Shown: positions 1 through 8,946 of the stretch, piece by piece | How the letters are laid out: each line of letters opens with the position of its first letter | How positions within the stretch are numbered: position 1 is the stretch's first letter | Assembly (NCBI GenBank): GCA_021732745.1 | Contig: JAKFUK010000001.1 | Coordinates: 756,931-820,930, forward strand | DNA: 64,000 nucleotides | Reading direction: 5' to 3' | Source of the DNA: Nevskia sp. | GTDB taxonomy: Bacteria; Pseudomonadota; Gammaproteobacteria; Nevskiales; Nevskiaceae | Translations under genes and position numbers: made by a program | Notes under the pieces: model-generated | Database searches by the model: none | The model's input: only the letters and a program-made list of their open reading frames with translations | What the model was told of the DNA's origin: nothing

Positions 1-283
1 GGCTCAGCAGCGTCGGCATCGGCAGGGCGATCGCCGCATCGCTGCGGGCATACGGCAGGGCTGCCGCCATGACCGCGAGAAAGGCATGCACCGGCCAGCG
101 CTGCCAGAGCAGGTCGGCACCGGCGAGGCTGTTCCACAGCGCTGCCGAGGCGGCCGCCAGCATCAGGCTGGCCATCAGTCGTTCAAGACGCTTCGACGCA
201 TCGTCCGCGCCTCGGGCCTGCCACCAGGCCAGCACGATCATGGCCAGCGGCACGTCGGCGACCGCCAGTGCTGCGGCCGTCAT
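1..283 (-). CDS. membrane protein, partial (C-terminus beyond window edge)
   Basis: About 94 residues are visible and the frame stays open to the edge of the window. The start ATG at 283 overlaps the stop of the upstream 46-aa ORF as ATGA, which argues for translational coupling. The N-terminal 20 residues (MTAAALAVADVPLAMIVLAW) are hydrophobic, followed by a basic and acidic patch and a second hydrophobic stretch rich in Ala, Leu and Trp, so two or more membrane segments are likely. I do not recognise the family. As the third gene behind a Fur-box-like site it could take part in metal handling, but that is inference from position only. Confidence 0.5.
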   Translation of the reverse strand, partial: MTAAALAVADVPLAMIVLAWWQARGADDASKRLERLMASLMLAAASAALWNSLAGADLLWQRWPVHAFLAVMAAALPYARSDAAIALPMPTLLS

Positions 284-420
284 CGCGGCGTCGCCACGGG
301 CTTGACCGGCGGCGGCAATGCTGTCCGCGCCAGCAAGGTGGCAAGCCGCAGTGCCGGTTCCGCCGGCTTGGGCTGTCGCTCGCAAGCCGGTTTCGGACAG
401 GCCTGACAGCGCCCGCACAT
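280..420 (-). CDS. 46-aa Cys-rich small protein
   Basis: The ATG at 420 overlaps the stop of the upstream methyltransferase-like gene as TGATG, and its own stop overlaps the next start as ATGA, so this short ORF sits in an unbroken chain of coupled genes. A GCGAGGA Shine-Dalgarno-like sequence lies 8 nt before the ATG. The product starts MCGRCQACPKPAC: four cysteines spaced Cx2Cx2CxxxxC-like within 13 residues, suited to binding a metal or forming disulfides, followed by a Pro/Ala-rich tail. A longer in-frame start exists at 468 but has no ribosome site. Function unknown; it is easily missed by length-filtered gene callers. Confidence 0.45.
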   Translation of the reverse strand: MCGRCQACPKPACERQPKPAEPALRLATLLARTALPPPVKPVATPR

Positions 421-1043
421 CAGGAAATTCCTCGCACAAGCAAGGGTTTGGCGAACATCGCCGAACAAGAAGCCGTCAACGCGCCCGGGGTGAGCGCGAA
501 ACGGAACACGCGGCGGCCGCGAGTGCCGAGGGAACAGGCACGCCGAGTGAGAGAGACCAGGGTCACGCGGCGCATCAGCGCTTCACCGACCATTGGAGAC
601 CGCCGTCGATCGGCAGCCGGAGGCTTGATGATGTCGACATAGCGCGACACCCCCGCCCGGCGCAGCACATCGCGGGCGCGCTGCGCCGAGGCTGGATTGT
701 GCTCGAAGCCGATCAGCGCGCGGTCGCTGCGCCCGCCGGGAATGCTGCGCAGTGCATCGGCAAGCCAGACGGCGGCGATGCCGTCAGCCGTGCCGAGAGT
801 GACCACCAATTGGGCGCGCGTCGCGACGATCAGTTGCTGCAACCATTGCCCGGACGTCGCCGACAGCGGCTCGCGCGCGTCGCGCGCCGACGGCCAGCAC
901 GCCGCCAGCCAGTGAAGCAGCCGCTGCCGCGGATGTTCGCCGGAATAGCGGGTATCGAGTAACGCCCGGGCACGCGGCGACGCCGTGGTCATCGGGCTTG
1001 CAGCGGAATTGTCGACCGGCGTCATGGGCGGAATGCCTCCCAT
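420..1043 (-). CDS. class I SAM-dependent methyltransferase-like protein
   Basis: 207 residues. Residues 79-96 (LVVTLGTADG then AAVWLADAL) resemble motif I of O-methyltransferase-type Rossmann folds, and residues 111-130 (IGFEHNPASAQRARDVLRRAG) resemble the following strand with an acidic ribose-binding residue and helix. After about residue 140 the sequence becomes Arg/Ser/Ala-rich and no longer resembles the family, so the C-terminal half is either highly diverged or altered by a frameshift. Other in-frame starts are Met7 and Met18. It heads the coupled minus-strand operon and faces the Fur-box-like palindrome at 1117-1135. Substrate unknown. Confidence 0.45.
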   Translation of the reverse strand: MGGIPPMTPVDNSAASPMTTASPRARALLDTRYSGEHPRQRLLHWLAACWPSARDAREPLSATSGQWLQQLIVATRAQLVVTLGTADGIAAVWLADALRSIPGGRSDRALIGFEHNPASAQRARDVLRRAGVSRYVDIIKPPAADRRRSPMVGEALMRRVTLVSLTRRACSLGTRGRRVFRFALTPGALTASCSAMFAKPLLVRGIS

Positions 1044-1116
1044 CAGTGCGAAGCGCAGCGATTGCGCGTTCCGGCTGGCTTGCTCTGAAGGGCATGGCTG
1101 CGGCGTGATGGAGCTA

Positions 1117-1135
1117 TTTAATGATAATCATTCGT
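1117..1135. promoter_or_regulatory. Fur-box-like palindrome
   Basis: The 13-bp palindrome AATGATAATCATT (1120-1132) is identical to the core of the classical Fur operator, and 14 of 19 positions of 1117-1135 match the 19-bp consensus. It lies between the start of the methyltransferase-like operon (minus) and the lipoprotein gene (plus). Repression of one or both by iron-loaded Fur is a reasonable inference. Which side it controls cannot be decided from sequence. Confidence 0.65.
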
Positions 1136-1226
1136 ATTTGTAAACCCTCCGCCGCACACTTTCGATCGAAACTTTCGCGGCCTTTCAGCCGTCATTCAGG
1201 CAGGGCCGCCCACGCTACCCGCCTTC

Positions 1227-1718
1227 ATGAGAACTTCCGACATGACCACCGCGCCCCGCTTGCTGCTGCCGTCCCTTGCCCTCGCCTTGCTGCTGAGCGC
1301 CTGCGCAACGCCGCAGTCGCGCATCGAGCGCAATCCGGACAGTTTTCAGGCGCTGACGGCGGAGCAGCAGGCGCTGGTCAAGGCCGGCAAGATCGCCATC
1401 GGATTCAGCGAAGCGGCCGTGAAACTGGCGCTCGGCGAACCGCAGCGGATCACCAAGCGCACCACCGGCAAGGGCGACAAACTGGTCTGGCGCTACGTGG
1501 ACCGTGAAAACAGCAATGCCGATGTCGCTTTCACGGGCTACTACGGCGGTGGCCCGGGATTCGCCGGCTACGGCAGCGCGTTCCCGTACTACAACGGCTT
1601 CTACGGTGCCGGCGTGCAACGCATCTACACCGGCCCGGGCCCGACCATCGAACGCGACCGCATCCGCGTGGTGTTCACGGCCGGCAAGGTCAGCGCCATC
1701 GAAGAAGAAGTGAAGTAA
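1227..1718 (+). CDS. outer-membrane lipoprotein, BamE/SmpA-like
   Basis: 163 residues with a typical lipoprotein signal: charged start, hydrophobic core and lipobox LSAC with the lipidated Cys at position 26. The mature part has a segment near residues 55-90 (GFSEAAVKLALGEPQRI, then a KLVWRYV strand) with the arrangement seen in the small BamE/SmpA fold, followed by a Gly/Tyr-rich stretch (GYYGGGPGFAGYG). It ends with a charged strand. Met6 (1242) is an alternative start; neither has a strong ribosome site. Exact function is unknown. Confidence 0.75.
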   Translation: MRTSDMTTAPRLLLPSLALALLLSACATPQSRIERNPDSFQALTAEQQALVKAGKIAIGFSEAAVKLALGEPQRITKRTTGKGDKLVWRYVDRENSNADVAFTGYYGGGPGFAGYGSAFPYYNGFYGAGVQRIYTGPGPTIERDRIRVVFTAGKVSAIEEEVK

Positions 1719-1774
1719 CGCGGGACTTCGGTATCGGGCGGCGACTTTGCATGCGGCGAGATGCAAAAGCCTTG

Positions 1775-1882
1775 TTTCACGCAGAAAACGCGAAGTACGC
1801 AGAGAAAATCAGTAACGGGATAAAGCGTCTTACTTGACGTTTCTCTCCGCGTACTCTGCGTTCTCTGCGTGAGACCCGCTTT
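1775..1882. repeat. type A intergenic inverted repeat
   Basis: Arms of about 35 bases, left starting TTTCACGCAGAAAACGCG and right ending GCGTTCTCTGCGTGAGA, face each other around a short unique loop. The same family (core CACGCAGAGAACGC) recurs at 27733, 52760, 60170 and 63526 as pairs and as single arms elsewhere. This dyad occupies most of the 1719-1988 gap. The element may act as a transcript-end hairpin, but there is no clear U-run. Confidence 0.8.
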
Positions 1883-1988
1883 TCAAAGCCACCGCCCCCC
1901 CCAAAAGCACGACCTTCGGGTGGGCAGTCGCGGCTCCGCCATCGGCGATAATTGATCGGCCAATCATCCCGCCTACCCGGAGTTCCCG

Positions 1989-3185
1989 ATGTCCTCATCC
2001 AACGACCACGCGTCCGTGGTCATCGTGTCTGTCGCCCGCACCCCGATGGGTGGCTTGCTCGGCATGCTGTCGCCGCTGTCCGGTGCCCAGTTGGGCGCGA
2101 TCGCCGTCAAAGCCGCCGTCGAACGTGCGGGTATCGCGCCTTCCGATATCGAGGAAGCCATCCTCGGCTGCTGCCTGATCGCAGGGCAAGGCCAGGCACC
2201 GGCGCGGCAGGCCGTACGCGGTGCCGGGCTGCCGGATTCGGTCGGCGCGACCCAGATTTCCAAGATGTGCGGCTCCGGCTTGAAAGCGGTGATGCTGGCG
2301 CACGACCTGATCAAGGCCGGCAGCAATACGGTGATGGTCGCCGGCGGTTTCGAGTCGATGACCAATGCACCGCACCTGCTGGCCAAGGGCCGCACCGGCA
2401 TCCGCTACGGCGCAGCGACCATCCTCGACCACATGGCAGTTGATGGCCTGGAAGACGCCTACGAGCGCGGCAAGTCGATGGGCCAGTTCGCCGAGACCTG
2501 CGCCAGCCACTACAGCTTCACGCGCGAAGCGCAGGACGCTTTCGCCGTCGCCTCGCTGGCCCGCGCCAAGCTGGCCAACGAAGACGGCACCTTCGATTTC
2601 GAGATCACGCCGGTCGAGCTGCCCGGCAAGAACGGCGTCGAGGTGATCCGCCACGACGAACAGCCGGCCAAGGGCCGTCCGGACAAGATTCCGACCCTGA
2701 AAGCCGCGTTCGCCAAGGACGGCACCATCACCGCCGCGACCTCGTCGAGCATTTCCGATGGTGCTGCCGCTGTCGTGGTGATGTCGGAAGCCGAAAGCAG
2801 CCGGCGCGGCCTCAAGCCGCTGGCGCGCATCCTCGGTCACGCTTCGCACGCGCGCCTGCCGGGCGAGTTCGCGATCGCCCCGGTATTTGCTATCCAGAGC
2901 CTGCTCGACAAGCTGTCGTGGACCGCCGCCGACGTCGATCTCTGGGAGATCAACGAAGCGTTTGCGGTAGTGACCATGGCGGCGATGAAGGACCACGGCC
3001 TGCCGCACAACCGGGTCAACATCCACGGCGGTGCCTGTGCGCTAGGCCATCCGATCGGCGCCAGCGGCGCGCGCATCCTCGCCACCTTGATCGGTGCCTT
3101 GAGGAAAACCGGCGGCCGACGCGGCATCGCCAGCCTGTGCATCGGCGGCGGCGAAGCGGTGGCAGTGGCAATCGAGATGCTGTGA
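1989..3185 (+). CDS. acetyl-CoA acetyltransferase (thiolase)
   Basis: 398 residues, full length for a thiolase. It condenses two acetyl-CoA to acetoacetyl-CoA or cleaves 3-ketoacyl-CoA. Family marks are visible: the nucleophilic Cys in KMCGSG near residue 92, NEAFA near residue 322, the His in GGACALGHPIGASGAR near residue 350, and the final Cys in CIGGGEAVAVA near residue 386. In a methylotroph it could feed polyhydroxybutyrate synthesis or fatty acid turnover, but no phaB or phaC is nearby, so the pathway is open. It stands alone and is followed by a strong terminator. Confidence 0.93.
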   Translation: MSSSNDHASVVIVSVARTPMGGLLGMLSPLSGAQLGAIAVKAAVERAGIAPSDIEEAILGCCLIAGQGQAPARQAVRGAGLPDSVGATQISKMCGSGLKAVMLAHDLIKAGSNTVMVAGGFESMTNAPHLLAKGRTGIRYGAATILDHMAVDGLEDAYERGKSMGQFAETCASHYSFTREAQDAFAVASLARAKLANEDGTFDFEITPVELPGKNGVEVIRHDEQPAKGRPDKIPTLKAAFAKDGTITAATSSSISDGAAAVVVMSEAESSRRGLKPLARILGHASHARLPGEFAIAPVFAIQSLLDKLSWTAADVDLWEINEAFAVVTMAAMKDHGLPHNRVNIHGGACALGHPIGASGARILATLIGALRKTGGRRGIASLCIGGGEAVAVAIEML

Positions 3186-3204
3186 AACGCCCGCCTGTTG
3201 CCTG

Positions 3205-3241
3205 AAAAAGCCGGCGAATCGCGAGATTCGCCGGCTTTTTT
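3205..3241. terminator. bidirectional intrinsic terminator
   Basis: Perfect hairpin AAAGCCGGCGAATC / GATTCGCCGGCTTT with a run of A on the left and of T on the right. It lies between the convergent thiolase and S46 peptidase genes and can serve both. Confidence 0.9.
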
Positions 3242-3243
3242 GA

Positions 3244-5316
3244 TTACTGCGCGATGCTCAGCTCATCGCGCAGGTGCTTGGCGTCGTAGATGGTGCCGAG
3301 CGCTTCCACGATCAGGCCGCTGTGTACCGACACCGTGCGGTTGTTGCGTTCGTCGAACCAGTAGGCACCGCCAAGCGAGCGGATATTGCCGTCAAAGGCC
3401 AGACCGACGATGTCGCCGCGCCGATTGATCACCGGCGAGCCGGAATTGCCGCCGATGATGTCGTTGCTGCTGACGAAGTTGTAGCGCTGTGTCGGCTTCA
3501 GGCGGTCCTTCGCGGCCAGCAGGCTGTCCGGCAGCTTGAACGGCTCGTAGCCGGTGTGGCGCTGCCAGGCACCCGAGGCCTCGGTGTACGGCGGCACGAT
3601 CTTGCCGTTCTCGACCCAGCCGCCGACTTCGCCATACGACAGGCGCAGGCTGAAAGTGGCGTCCGGATAGGCGTCAGTGCCGTCCTTGGCGAAGGTCGCC
3701 GTGGCGATCCGCTCGGCATTGCGGGCGTTGACGGCCTGCACTTCGTTGTCGAAACGGGTGCGCAGGGCTCGCGCTTCGGGGTCGACGAGCATCGCCAGCG
3801 CGATCATCGGATCGCCGCTGGCAGCGACTGCGGCAGCACCACCGGTCCACAACTGCTTGCGGACCGCCGGATCGGCGAGCGCGCTGTCCTTCACCACCCG
3901 GGCGGCGAGCTGTTCCGGGGATTCGGTCGCGAACAGGCGGCGCACGAAGGGATCATCGGCACCGAGCAATTCGCGCAGCTTGGTCAGCGACCAGCCGAGC
4001 TTGACCCGCTCGTAGTCGGCATTGATCGGCGCGGTCGACAGCAGCGCCTGCTCGACGCGGGGCAGCGCGCCATCGGTGTATTCGCGCAGGCGCTCGGCAT
4101 TCGGCTTGGCGCGCTCCGCTGCCGCGCGAACCAGGCGACGCGCGTGGCCGTACATTTCGCTGTCGAAACCCGCGCTTTGTTCGAGCAGCCGATGCGGCTG
4201 GAACAGGATGCGCCAGGTCGCATCGGCCTTGGCGATGGCGTCCCAGGCATCGCCGACGTCGGCTGCGAGCTTCGGATCCTTGGCAACAAAGGCGCGCAGC
4301 GCGGTTTCCTGTGACTGCTTGAACTGGAATACCGCCGGGTCCAGCAGCGCTTCGAGCTGGCCCTTGCGCGCCTTCAAGCCGTTTTCCACCGAGAACAGGT
4401 CGGACTGCGCGACCCGCTCCGCTTCCCCGCCCGCTGAACGGTACTGGGTCAGCAGGCCGCGAAATTCGGACGACAGGAACAGCCGCTGCGGCAGCACCAG
4501 ATCGCGCAGGGTTTCCAGCTGGGCCACGGTCAGGCCGCGCTGGGTGGAGCCGGGATGGCCGACGGTCATCACCAGTTCGCCCGGTGCGGCACCTTTCGGA
4601 TCAAAGCGCAGGAAATCGGCAACCTTGGCCGGCTTGTTGTTCTCGTAGGCGCGCAGCAGGCTCATGTCGAGCGCATAACGCGGGAAATTGAAGTTGTCGG
4701 GATCGCCGCCGAAGAACGCGGCCGCCAGTTCCGGCGCGAAGGCCAGGCGCACATCGCGGTAACGCCGGTACTGATACAGGTGATACAGACCGCCGTGATA
4801 CAGCTCGACGACATCACAGCGGCTGGTTTCGGAATTCTTGCCGGTGCATTCCCCTTCGATCCGCGACTGCTCGGCCTTGCGCGCCTTGGCAAAGGCCTCG
4901 CCCTGCAGGCCGGCGGTCGCCTTGCGGATGCGGGCGCTGACATCGGTGATGGCATCGAGCCGGTTCAGCTCGATGTCCGGGCAGCGCTGTTCTTCGGGCC
5001 GGGTCTTGGCGATGAAGCCGTCCTTGATGTAGTCGCGGTTGGCGGTCGACAACTGCTGGACGCAGTCGTTGACGCAGTGATGGTTGGTCAGCACCAGGCC
5101 GTCTGGCGACACGAAGGAACCGGAACAGCCGCCGGCCAGTCGAACCGCTGACTTCTGGATATGGCTGACCCAGGTCGGGTCGGGACTGAACCCATAACGG
5201 GCCTGCATCTGGCGCTTCGGCAGGTTGTCCATCGTCCACATGCCTTCGGCGGCCTGCGCGCTTGCGGCGCCAAGGGCAAGAATGACAAGGAGGACGCGCA
5301 GCAGCAGTCTGGGCAT
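3244..5316 (-). CDS. S46 family serine dipeptidyl-peptidase
   Basis: 690 residues, the usual length for DPP7/DPP11-type exopeptidases that release dipeptides from peptide N-termini in the periplasm. A signal peptide is present (hydrophobic segment to AQAAEG around residue 24). The catalytic triad of a chymotrypsin-like fold interrupted by a helical domain is visible: His in LTNHHC (79/80), Asp in GGDPDNFNFPR (205-207), Ser625 in GGNSGSP. The mature start GMWTMDNLP and several conserved cysteines are also typical. P1 preference cannot be read safely. It is monocistronic, convergent with the thiolase gene. Confidence 0.93.
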   Translation of the reverse strand: MPRLLLRVLLVILALGAASAQAAEGMWTMDNLPKRQMQARYGFSPDPTWVSHIQKSAVRLAGGCSGSFVSPDGLVLTNHHCVNDCVQQLSTANRDYIKDGFIAKTRPEEQRCPDIELNRLDAITDVSARIRKATAGLQGEAFAKARKAEQSRIEGECTGKNSETSRCDVVELYHGGLYHLYQYRRYRDVRLAFAPELAAAFFGGDPDNFNFPRYALDMSLLRAYENNKPAKVADFLRFDPKGAAPGELVMTVGHPGSTQRGLTVAQLETLRDLVLPQRLFLSSEFRGLLTQYRSAGGEAERVAQSDLFSVENGLKARKGQLEALLDPAVFQFKQSQETALRAFVAKDPKLAADVGDAWDAIAKADATWRILFQPHRLLEQSAGFDSEMYGHARRLVRAAAERAKPNAERLREYTDGALPRVEQALLSTAPINADYERVKLGWSLTKLRELLGADDPFVRRLFATESPEQLAARVVKDSALADPAVRKQLWTGGAAAVAASGDPMIALAMLVDPEARALRTRFDNEVQAVNARNAERIATATFAKDGTDAYPDATFSLRLSYGEVGGWVENGKIVPPYTEASGAWQRHTGYEPFKLPDSLLAAKDRLKPTQRYNFVSSNDIIGGNSGSPVINRRGDIVGLAFDGNIRSLGGAYWFDERNNRTVSVHSGLIVEALGTIYDAKHLRDELSIAQ

Positions 5317-5859
5317 GGTGGCTTTTCGATCGAGATGAGTGGGGAGTCGATCCGCTGGCGTTCAGGGATCGTGACAACAGATGCAGCAAGGATGCGCGCA
5401 GTGTTGCAATGGTTCAAAACCGTCGCCGAATTCGGGTTTTCGATCAAGCGCCGGACCGTCGGTATCAACAGGCTGACCGGGAGGCCAGCCGGGGAGCGGG
5501 GACTCAGGTCGTCTGCACAGATCGAAACAGGTGGGTCAAATCTGCGCCAGCGCCACTTTCGATCCGCCAGGATTGTGCATTCGCACAATATCGACATCGT
5601 TCAATGTATTGTTTTTATTGAATTTATTGACCAACCGGGAAGCCTGCCCAGAGTGGCACGGCTGTTGCTGAAACGCCTCCGGGTTCGGTTATCGAGGGCA
5701 CCACGGCACGCGGTCTCGTGGGCCGATTCAAGCTGCGCCATTCCACCGGATTCAGTGGCAGGTGGAGTCAAAACTAAGATGCGCCGGATGTCGTGACGTT
5801 GTTCAGTCCGAGTGTGATCGAACAGATACAACCGTAATTTCCAAGCGGAGGAGAAACAG
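5317..5859. promoter_or_regulatory. xoxF upstream region with dyad at 5572-5589
   Basis: About 540 bases without a credible gene separate the S46 peptidase and xoxF starts. A 7-bp-arm dyad ATTGTGC-ATTC-GCACAAT lies at 5572-5589, followed by an AT-rich stretch with a second inverted pair (TTCAAT 5600-5605 and ATTGAA 5617-5622) about 240 bases before the xoxF start. These are candidate operator and promoter elements for xoxF. The regulator is not identified. A strong Shine-Dalgarno GGAGGAG stands just before the xoxF ATG. Confidence 0.45.
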
Positions 5860-7668
5860 ATGAATTTTCGCTACAAGGCAAGTATGGCAATGGCGGCTTT
5901 CGCCCTCGTCGCGGCTCCCGGCATGTCACATGCCGCTGCCGATCTCGACAAGGCGCTGGCCAATCCCGAAAACTGGGCGGCACAGGCTGGTGACGAATAC
6001 AACCAGCGCTACAGCAAGCTGACCCAGATCACCGACAAGAACGTCAACAAACTTCAGGTGGCGTGGACTTTCTCGACTGGCGTGCTGCGCGGTCACGAAG
6101 GCTCCCCGCTGGTCATCGACGGCACGATGTACCTGCATTCGCCGTTCCCCAACAAGGTCTTCGCGGTCGACCTCGACACCCAGAAGATCCTCTGGAAGTA
6201 CGAGCCGAAGCAGGACCCGGCGGTCATCCCGCAGATGTGCTGCGACACGGTCAACCGTGGCTTGGCCTTCGGCGACGGCAAGATCCTGCTCCAGCAGGCT
6301 GACTCCAACCTGATCGCGCTCGACGCCAAGTCCGGCAAGCTCGTGTGGTCGGTGAAGAACGGCGATCCGAAGCTGGGCGCCGTCAACACCAACGCACCGC
6401 ACGTCTTCAAGGACAAGGTCATCACCGGCATTTCCGGTGGCGAATGGGGCGTTCGCGGCTTCCTGGCCGCGTACAACCTGAAGGACGGCACGCCGGCCTG
6501 GAAGGGCTACAGCGTCGGTCCGGACGCCGAAATGCTGATCGATCCGGCCAAGACCACCACCTGGGCAGACGGCAAGGTCACGCCGGTCGGCAAGGATTCG
6601 TCCTTGAAGACCTGGAAGGGCGATCAGTGGAAGATCGGCGGCGGCACGACCTGGGGCTGGTTCAGCTTCGATCGCGCCCTGAACCAGGTGTTCTACGGCA
6701 CCGGCAACCCGTCAACCTGGAATCCGTCGCAGCGTCCGGGCGACAACAAGTGGACGATGTCGATCTGGTCGCGTGATGTCGACACCGGCAAGGTCAAGTG
6801 GGTCTACCAGATGACCCCGTTCGACGAGTGGGATTTCGACGGCATCAACGAGATGATCCTTGCGGACATCCCGGTCAAGGGCAAGCCGACCAAGGCGCTC
6901 GTGCATTTCGACCGCAATGGCTTCGGCTACACGCTGGACCGTACCAACGGCGCGCTGCTGGTTGCCGAAAAGTTCGATCCGGTTGTGAACTGGGCCACCC
7001 ACGTCGACATGAAGTCGGGTCGTCCGCAGGTCGTCTCCAAGTACTCCACCGCGCAGAACGGTCCGGACGTCAACACCAAGGGCGTCTGCCCGGCGGCGTT
7101 GGGCTCGAAGGATCAGCAGCCGGCGGCGTTCAACCCGAAGACCGGCCTGTTCTACATCCCGACCAACCACGTCTGCATGGACTATGAGCCGTTCGCCGTC
7201 GATTACACCGCAGGTCAGCCGTATGTCGGCGCGACCCTGTCGATGTTCCCGGCGCCGAACAGCCATGGCGGCATGGGCAACTTCACCGTCTGGGATGCAG
7301 GCGCAGGCAAGATCGTCTGGTCCAAGCCGGAGAAGTTCTCGGTCTGGTCGGGTGCGCTGACCACCGCTGGCGACGTGCTGTTCTACGGCACGCTGGAAGG
7401 CTACCTGAAGGCTGTCAGCCTGAAGGACGGCAAGGAGCTTTGGAAGTTCAAGACGCCGTCGGGCATCATCGGCAACGTCTTCTCGTACCAGCACAAGGGC
7501 AAGCAGTATGTCGGCGTGTTCTCGGGCATTGGCGGCTGGGCCGGTATCGGCATGGCAGCGGGCCTTGAGAAGGACACCGATGGCCTGGGTGCGGTCGGCG
7601 GCTATCGCGAACTGAACCAGTACACGGAACTGGGCGGCTCGCTGACGGTTTTCGCCCTCGGCAACTAA
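5860..7668 (+). CDS. xoxF: XoxF-type lanthanide-dependent methanol dehydrogenase
   Basis: 602 residues: a signal peptide to about residue 25, then an eight-bladed PQQ propeller. It oxidises methanol in the periplasm and passes electrons to cytochrome XoxG. The vicinal disulfide above PQQ is C127-C128 in [11 protein letters not shown]. The catalytic Asp is D325 in DEWDFDG, and D327 two residues later is the extra acidic residue that marks lanthanide-binding XoxF; calcium-type MxaF has Ala there. Other typical stretches are GGEWGVRG and [12 protein letters not shown]. The sequence looks closest to clade XoxF5, a judgement from memory. No mxa or pqq genes lie in the window. Confidence 0.96.
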   Translation: MNFRYKASMAMAAFALVAAPGMSHAAADLDKALANPENWAAQAGDEYNQRYSKLTQITDKNVNKLQVAWTFSTGVLRGHEGSPLVIDGTMYLHSPFPNKVFAVDLDTQKILWKYEPKQDPAVIPQMCCDTVNRGLAFGDGKILLQQADSNLIALDAKSGKLVWSVKNGDPKLGAVNTNAPHVFKDKVITGISGGEWGVRGFLAAYNLKDGTPAWKGYSVGPDAEMLIDPAKTTTWADGKVTPVGKDSSLKTWKGDQWKIGGGTTWGWFSFDRALNQVFYGTGNPSTWNPSQRPGDNKWTMSIWSRDVDTGKVKWVYQMTPFDEWDFDGINEMILADIPVKGKPTKALVHFDRNGFGYTLDRTNGALLVAEKFDPVVNWATHVDMKSGRPQVVSKYSTAQNGPDVNTKGVCPAALGSKDQQPAAFNPKTGLFYIPTNHVCMDYEPFAVDYTAGQPYVGATLSMFPAPNSHGGMGNFTVWDAGAGKIVWSKPEKFSVWSGALTTAGDVLFYGTLEGYLKAVSLKDGKELWKFKTPSGIIGNVFSYQHKGKQYVGVFSGIGGWAGIGMAAGLEKDTDGLGAVGGYRELNQYTELGGSLTVFALGN

Positions 7669-7687
7669 GCGGCAACTGAAGCATCAG

Positions 7688-7727
7688 GGTGGCGCCGCCG
7701 ATGACCTCGGTGGCGCCACTTTTTTTG
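7688..7727 (+). terminator. intrinsic terminator of xoxF
   Basis: Hairpin GGTGGCGCC...GGCGCCAC directly followed by seven T, 20 bases after the xoxF stop. This separates xoxF transcription from the protease gene. Confidence 0.88.
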
Positions 7728-7862
7728 TTCTTGTTGTTTTGCAAGCCTCTGTTTTTTATATCGAATTGCGGAATTTCAGGAAACCAAAGCGCGATTTCCG
7801 CGGTCTTCCGGATGCGCTGTTTCCGCCCCCGCAGCGCTTCATCACTGGTTTTCTTTCGTCCC

Positions 7863-8906
7863 ATGACCATCGCCCGCGCCCTGCCCTGTCTGGCCTTGCT
7901 GACGCTGTTCGGCAGCGCGCAGGCTCATGCGCAGGTCAGTTCGCAGGACCTTGATCGGGCGCTGTTCAATCCGATCCTCGCCAGCATCGTCAAGATCGAA
8001 GCGGTCACCGAAGCCGGCGGCTATTCACTGGGCAGTGCGGTGGCAGTAAAGCCGGGACTTTTCGTCAGCAGCTGCCATGTCACGGCCAAGGCGGTGTCGA
8101 TCTCGATCCAGTACCAGGGCCTGCGCTGGGCGGTGACCGGACAGCGGGCGAATCTCGAACGCGATCTGTGCCTGCTCGAAGCGCCGCGACTATCCGACGT
8201 GGTGCCGGTGCAGCGCGGTCGCTCCAGCGACTTGCGGGTTGGCGATGGCCTGGCGGCGATCGGCTACACCTTCGGCGCTGGCCTTGCGACCCAGGTTGGC
8301 ACCGTGCGCGCCTTGCACCCGGTCGGCGGCGGCACGGTGATCCAGAGCGCCACCTACTTCAATTCCGGGGCCAGCGGCGGCGGTCTGTTCACACTCGACG
8401 GCCGTCTGGTCGGCATCCTCACGTTCCGGCTCAAGGGCGCGGAAGCCTATTACTTCTCGATCCCGGTGGACTGGATCGACGCCGAACTGGCGCGTACCGA
8501 TGGCTTCCAGCCGATTGCGCCGCTGGCCGCCACGCCGCCGTTCTGGGCGCAGCCGCCCGAGCGACTGCCGTTCTTCATGCGTGCAGCGACGCTTCAGGCG
8601 CGCAATCAATGGCCGGAAGTGGTGTCCCTGACCGAAACCTGGACGCAGGCCGAGGCGGACAATGCCGAACCCTGGTTCATCCGCGGTCAGGCGCTGGTCA
8701 AGCTGGACCAGCGATCGGCAGCGGTCGACGCCTACGAACACGCGGTCGCGCTGAATCCCCGTCTGGCACCCGCGTGGTTCCAGCTGGGCGAGGCGCAGTT
8801 CCAACTGGGCAAGCTCGACGCGGTACGCCGGAGCGTCAAACAACTTGAAGCCCTCGATCCCGAACTGGCCGCCGATCTGCGCCTGCGCAGCAGCATCCAG
8901 CCGTGA
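7863..8906 (+). CDS. periplasmic trypsin-like serine protease with C-terminal TPR repeats
   Basis: 347 residues. A signal peptide (MTIARALPCLALLTLFGSAQ, cleavage near AHAQ) leads into an S1-type protease domain with His72 in SSCHVT, Asp101 in ERDLCLL and Ser171 in NSGASGGGLF, a complete triad. From about residue 230 the chain becomes helical with TPR-like signatures (AEPWFIRGQALVKL, AVALNPRLAPAWFQLGEAQF), likely a protein-binding part. The frame is open upstream to 7689, but that part crosses the terminator and looks noncoding, so the start at 7863 is preferred. It could process or check periplasmic proteins of the methanol system; that is inference from location. Confidence 0.82.
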   Translation: MTIARALPCLALLTLFGSAQAHAQVSSQDLDRALFNPILASIVKIEAVTEAGGYSLGSAVAVKPGLFVSSCHVTAKAVSISIQYQGLRWAVTGQRANLERDLCLLEAPRLSDVVPVQRGRSSDLRVGDGLAAIGYTFGAGLATQVGTVRALHPVGGGTVIQSATYFNSGASGGGLFTLDGRLVGILTFRLKGAEAYYFSIPVDWIDAELARTDGFQPIAPLAATPPFWAQPPERLPFFMRAATLQARNQWPEVVSLTETWTQAEADNAEPWFIRGQALVKLDQRSAAVDAYEHAVALNPRLAPAWFQLGEAQFQLGKLDAVRRSVKQLEALDPELAADLRLRSSIQP

Positions 8907-8946
8907 CCGCGCCACGCAAGATTTTTTGAAAACCCCTGGAGTTTCC

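Noticed and set aside
5860-7668. Assignment as calcium-type MxaF
   Set aside because: The extra Asp327 in DEWDFDG and lack of mxaGIJ-type genes support XoxF.
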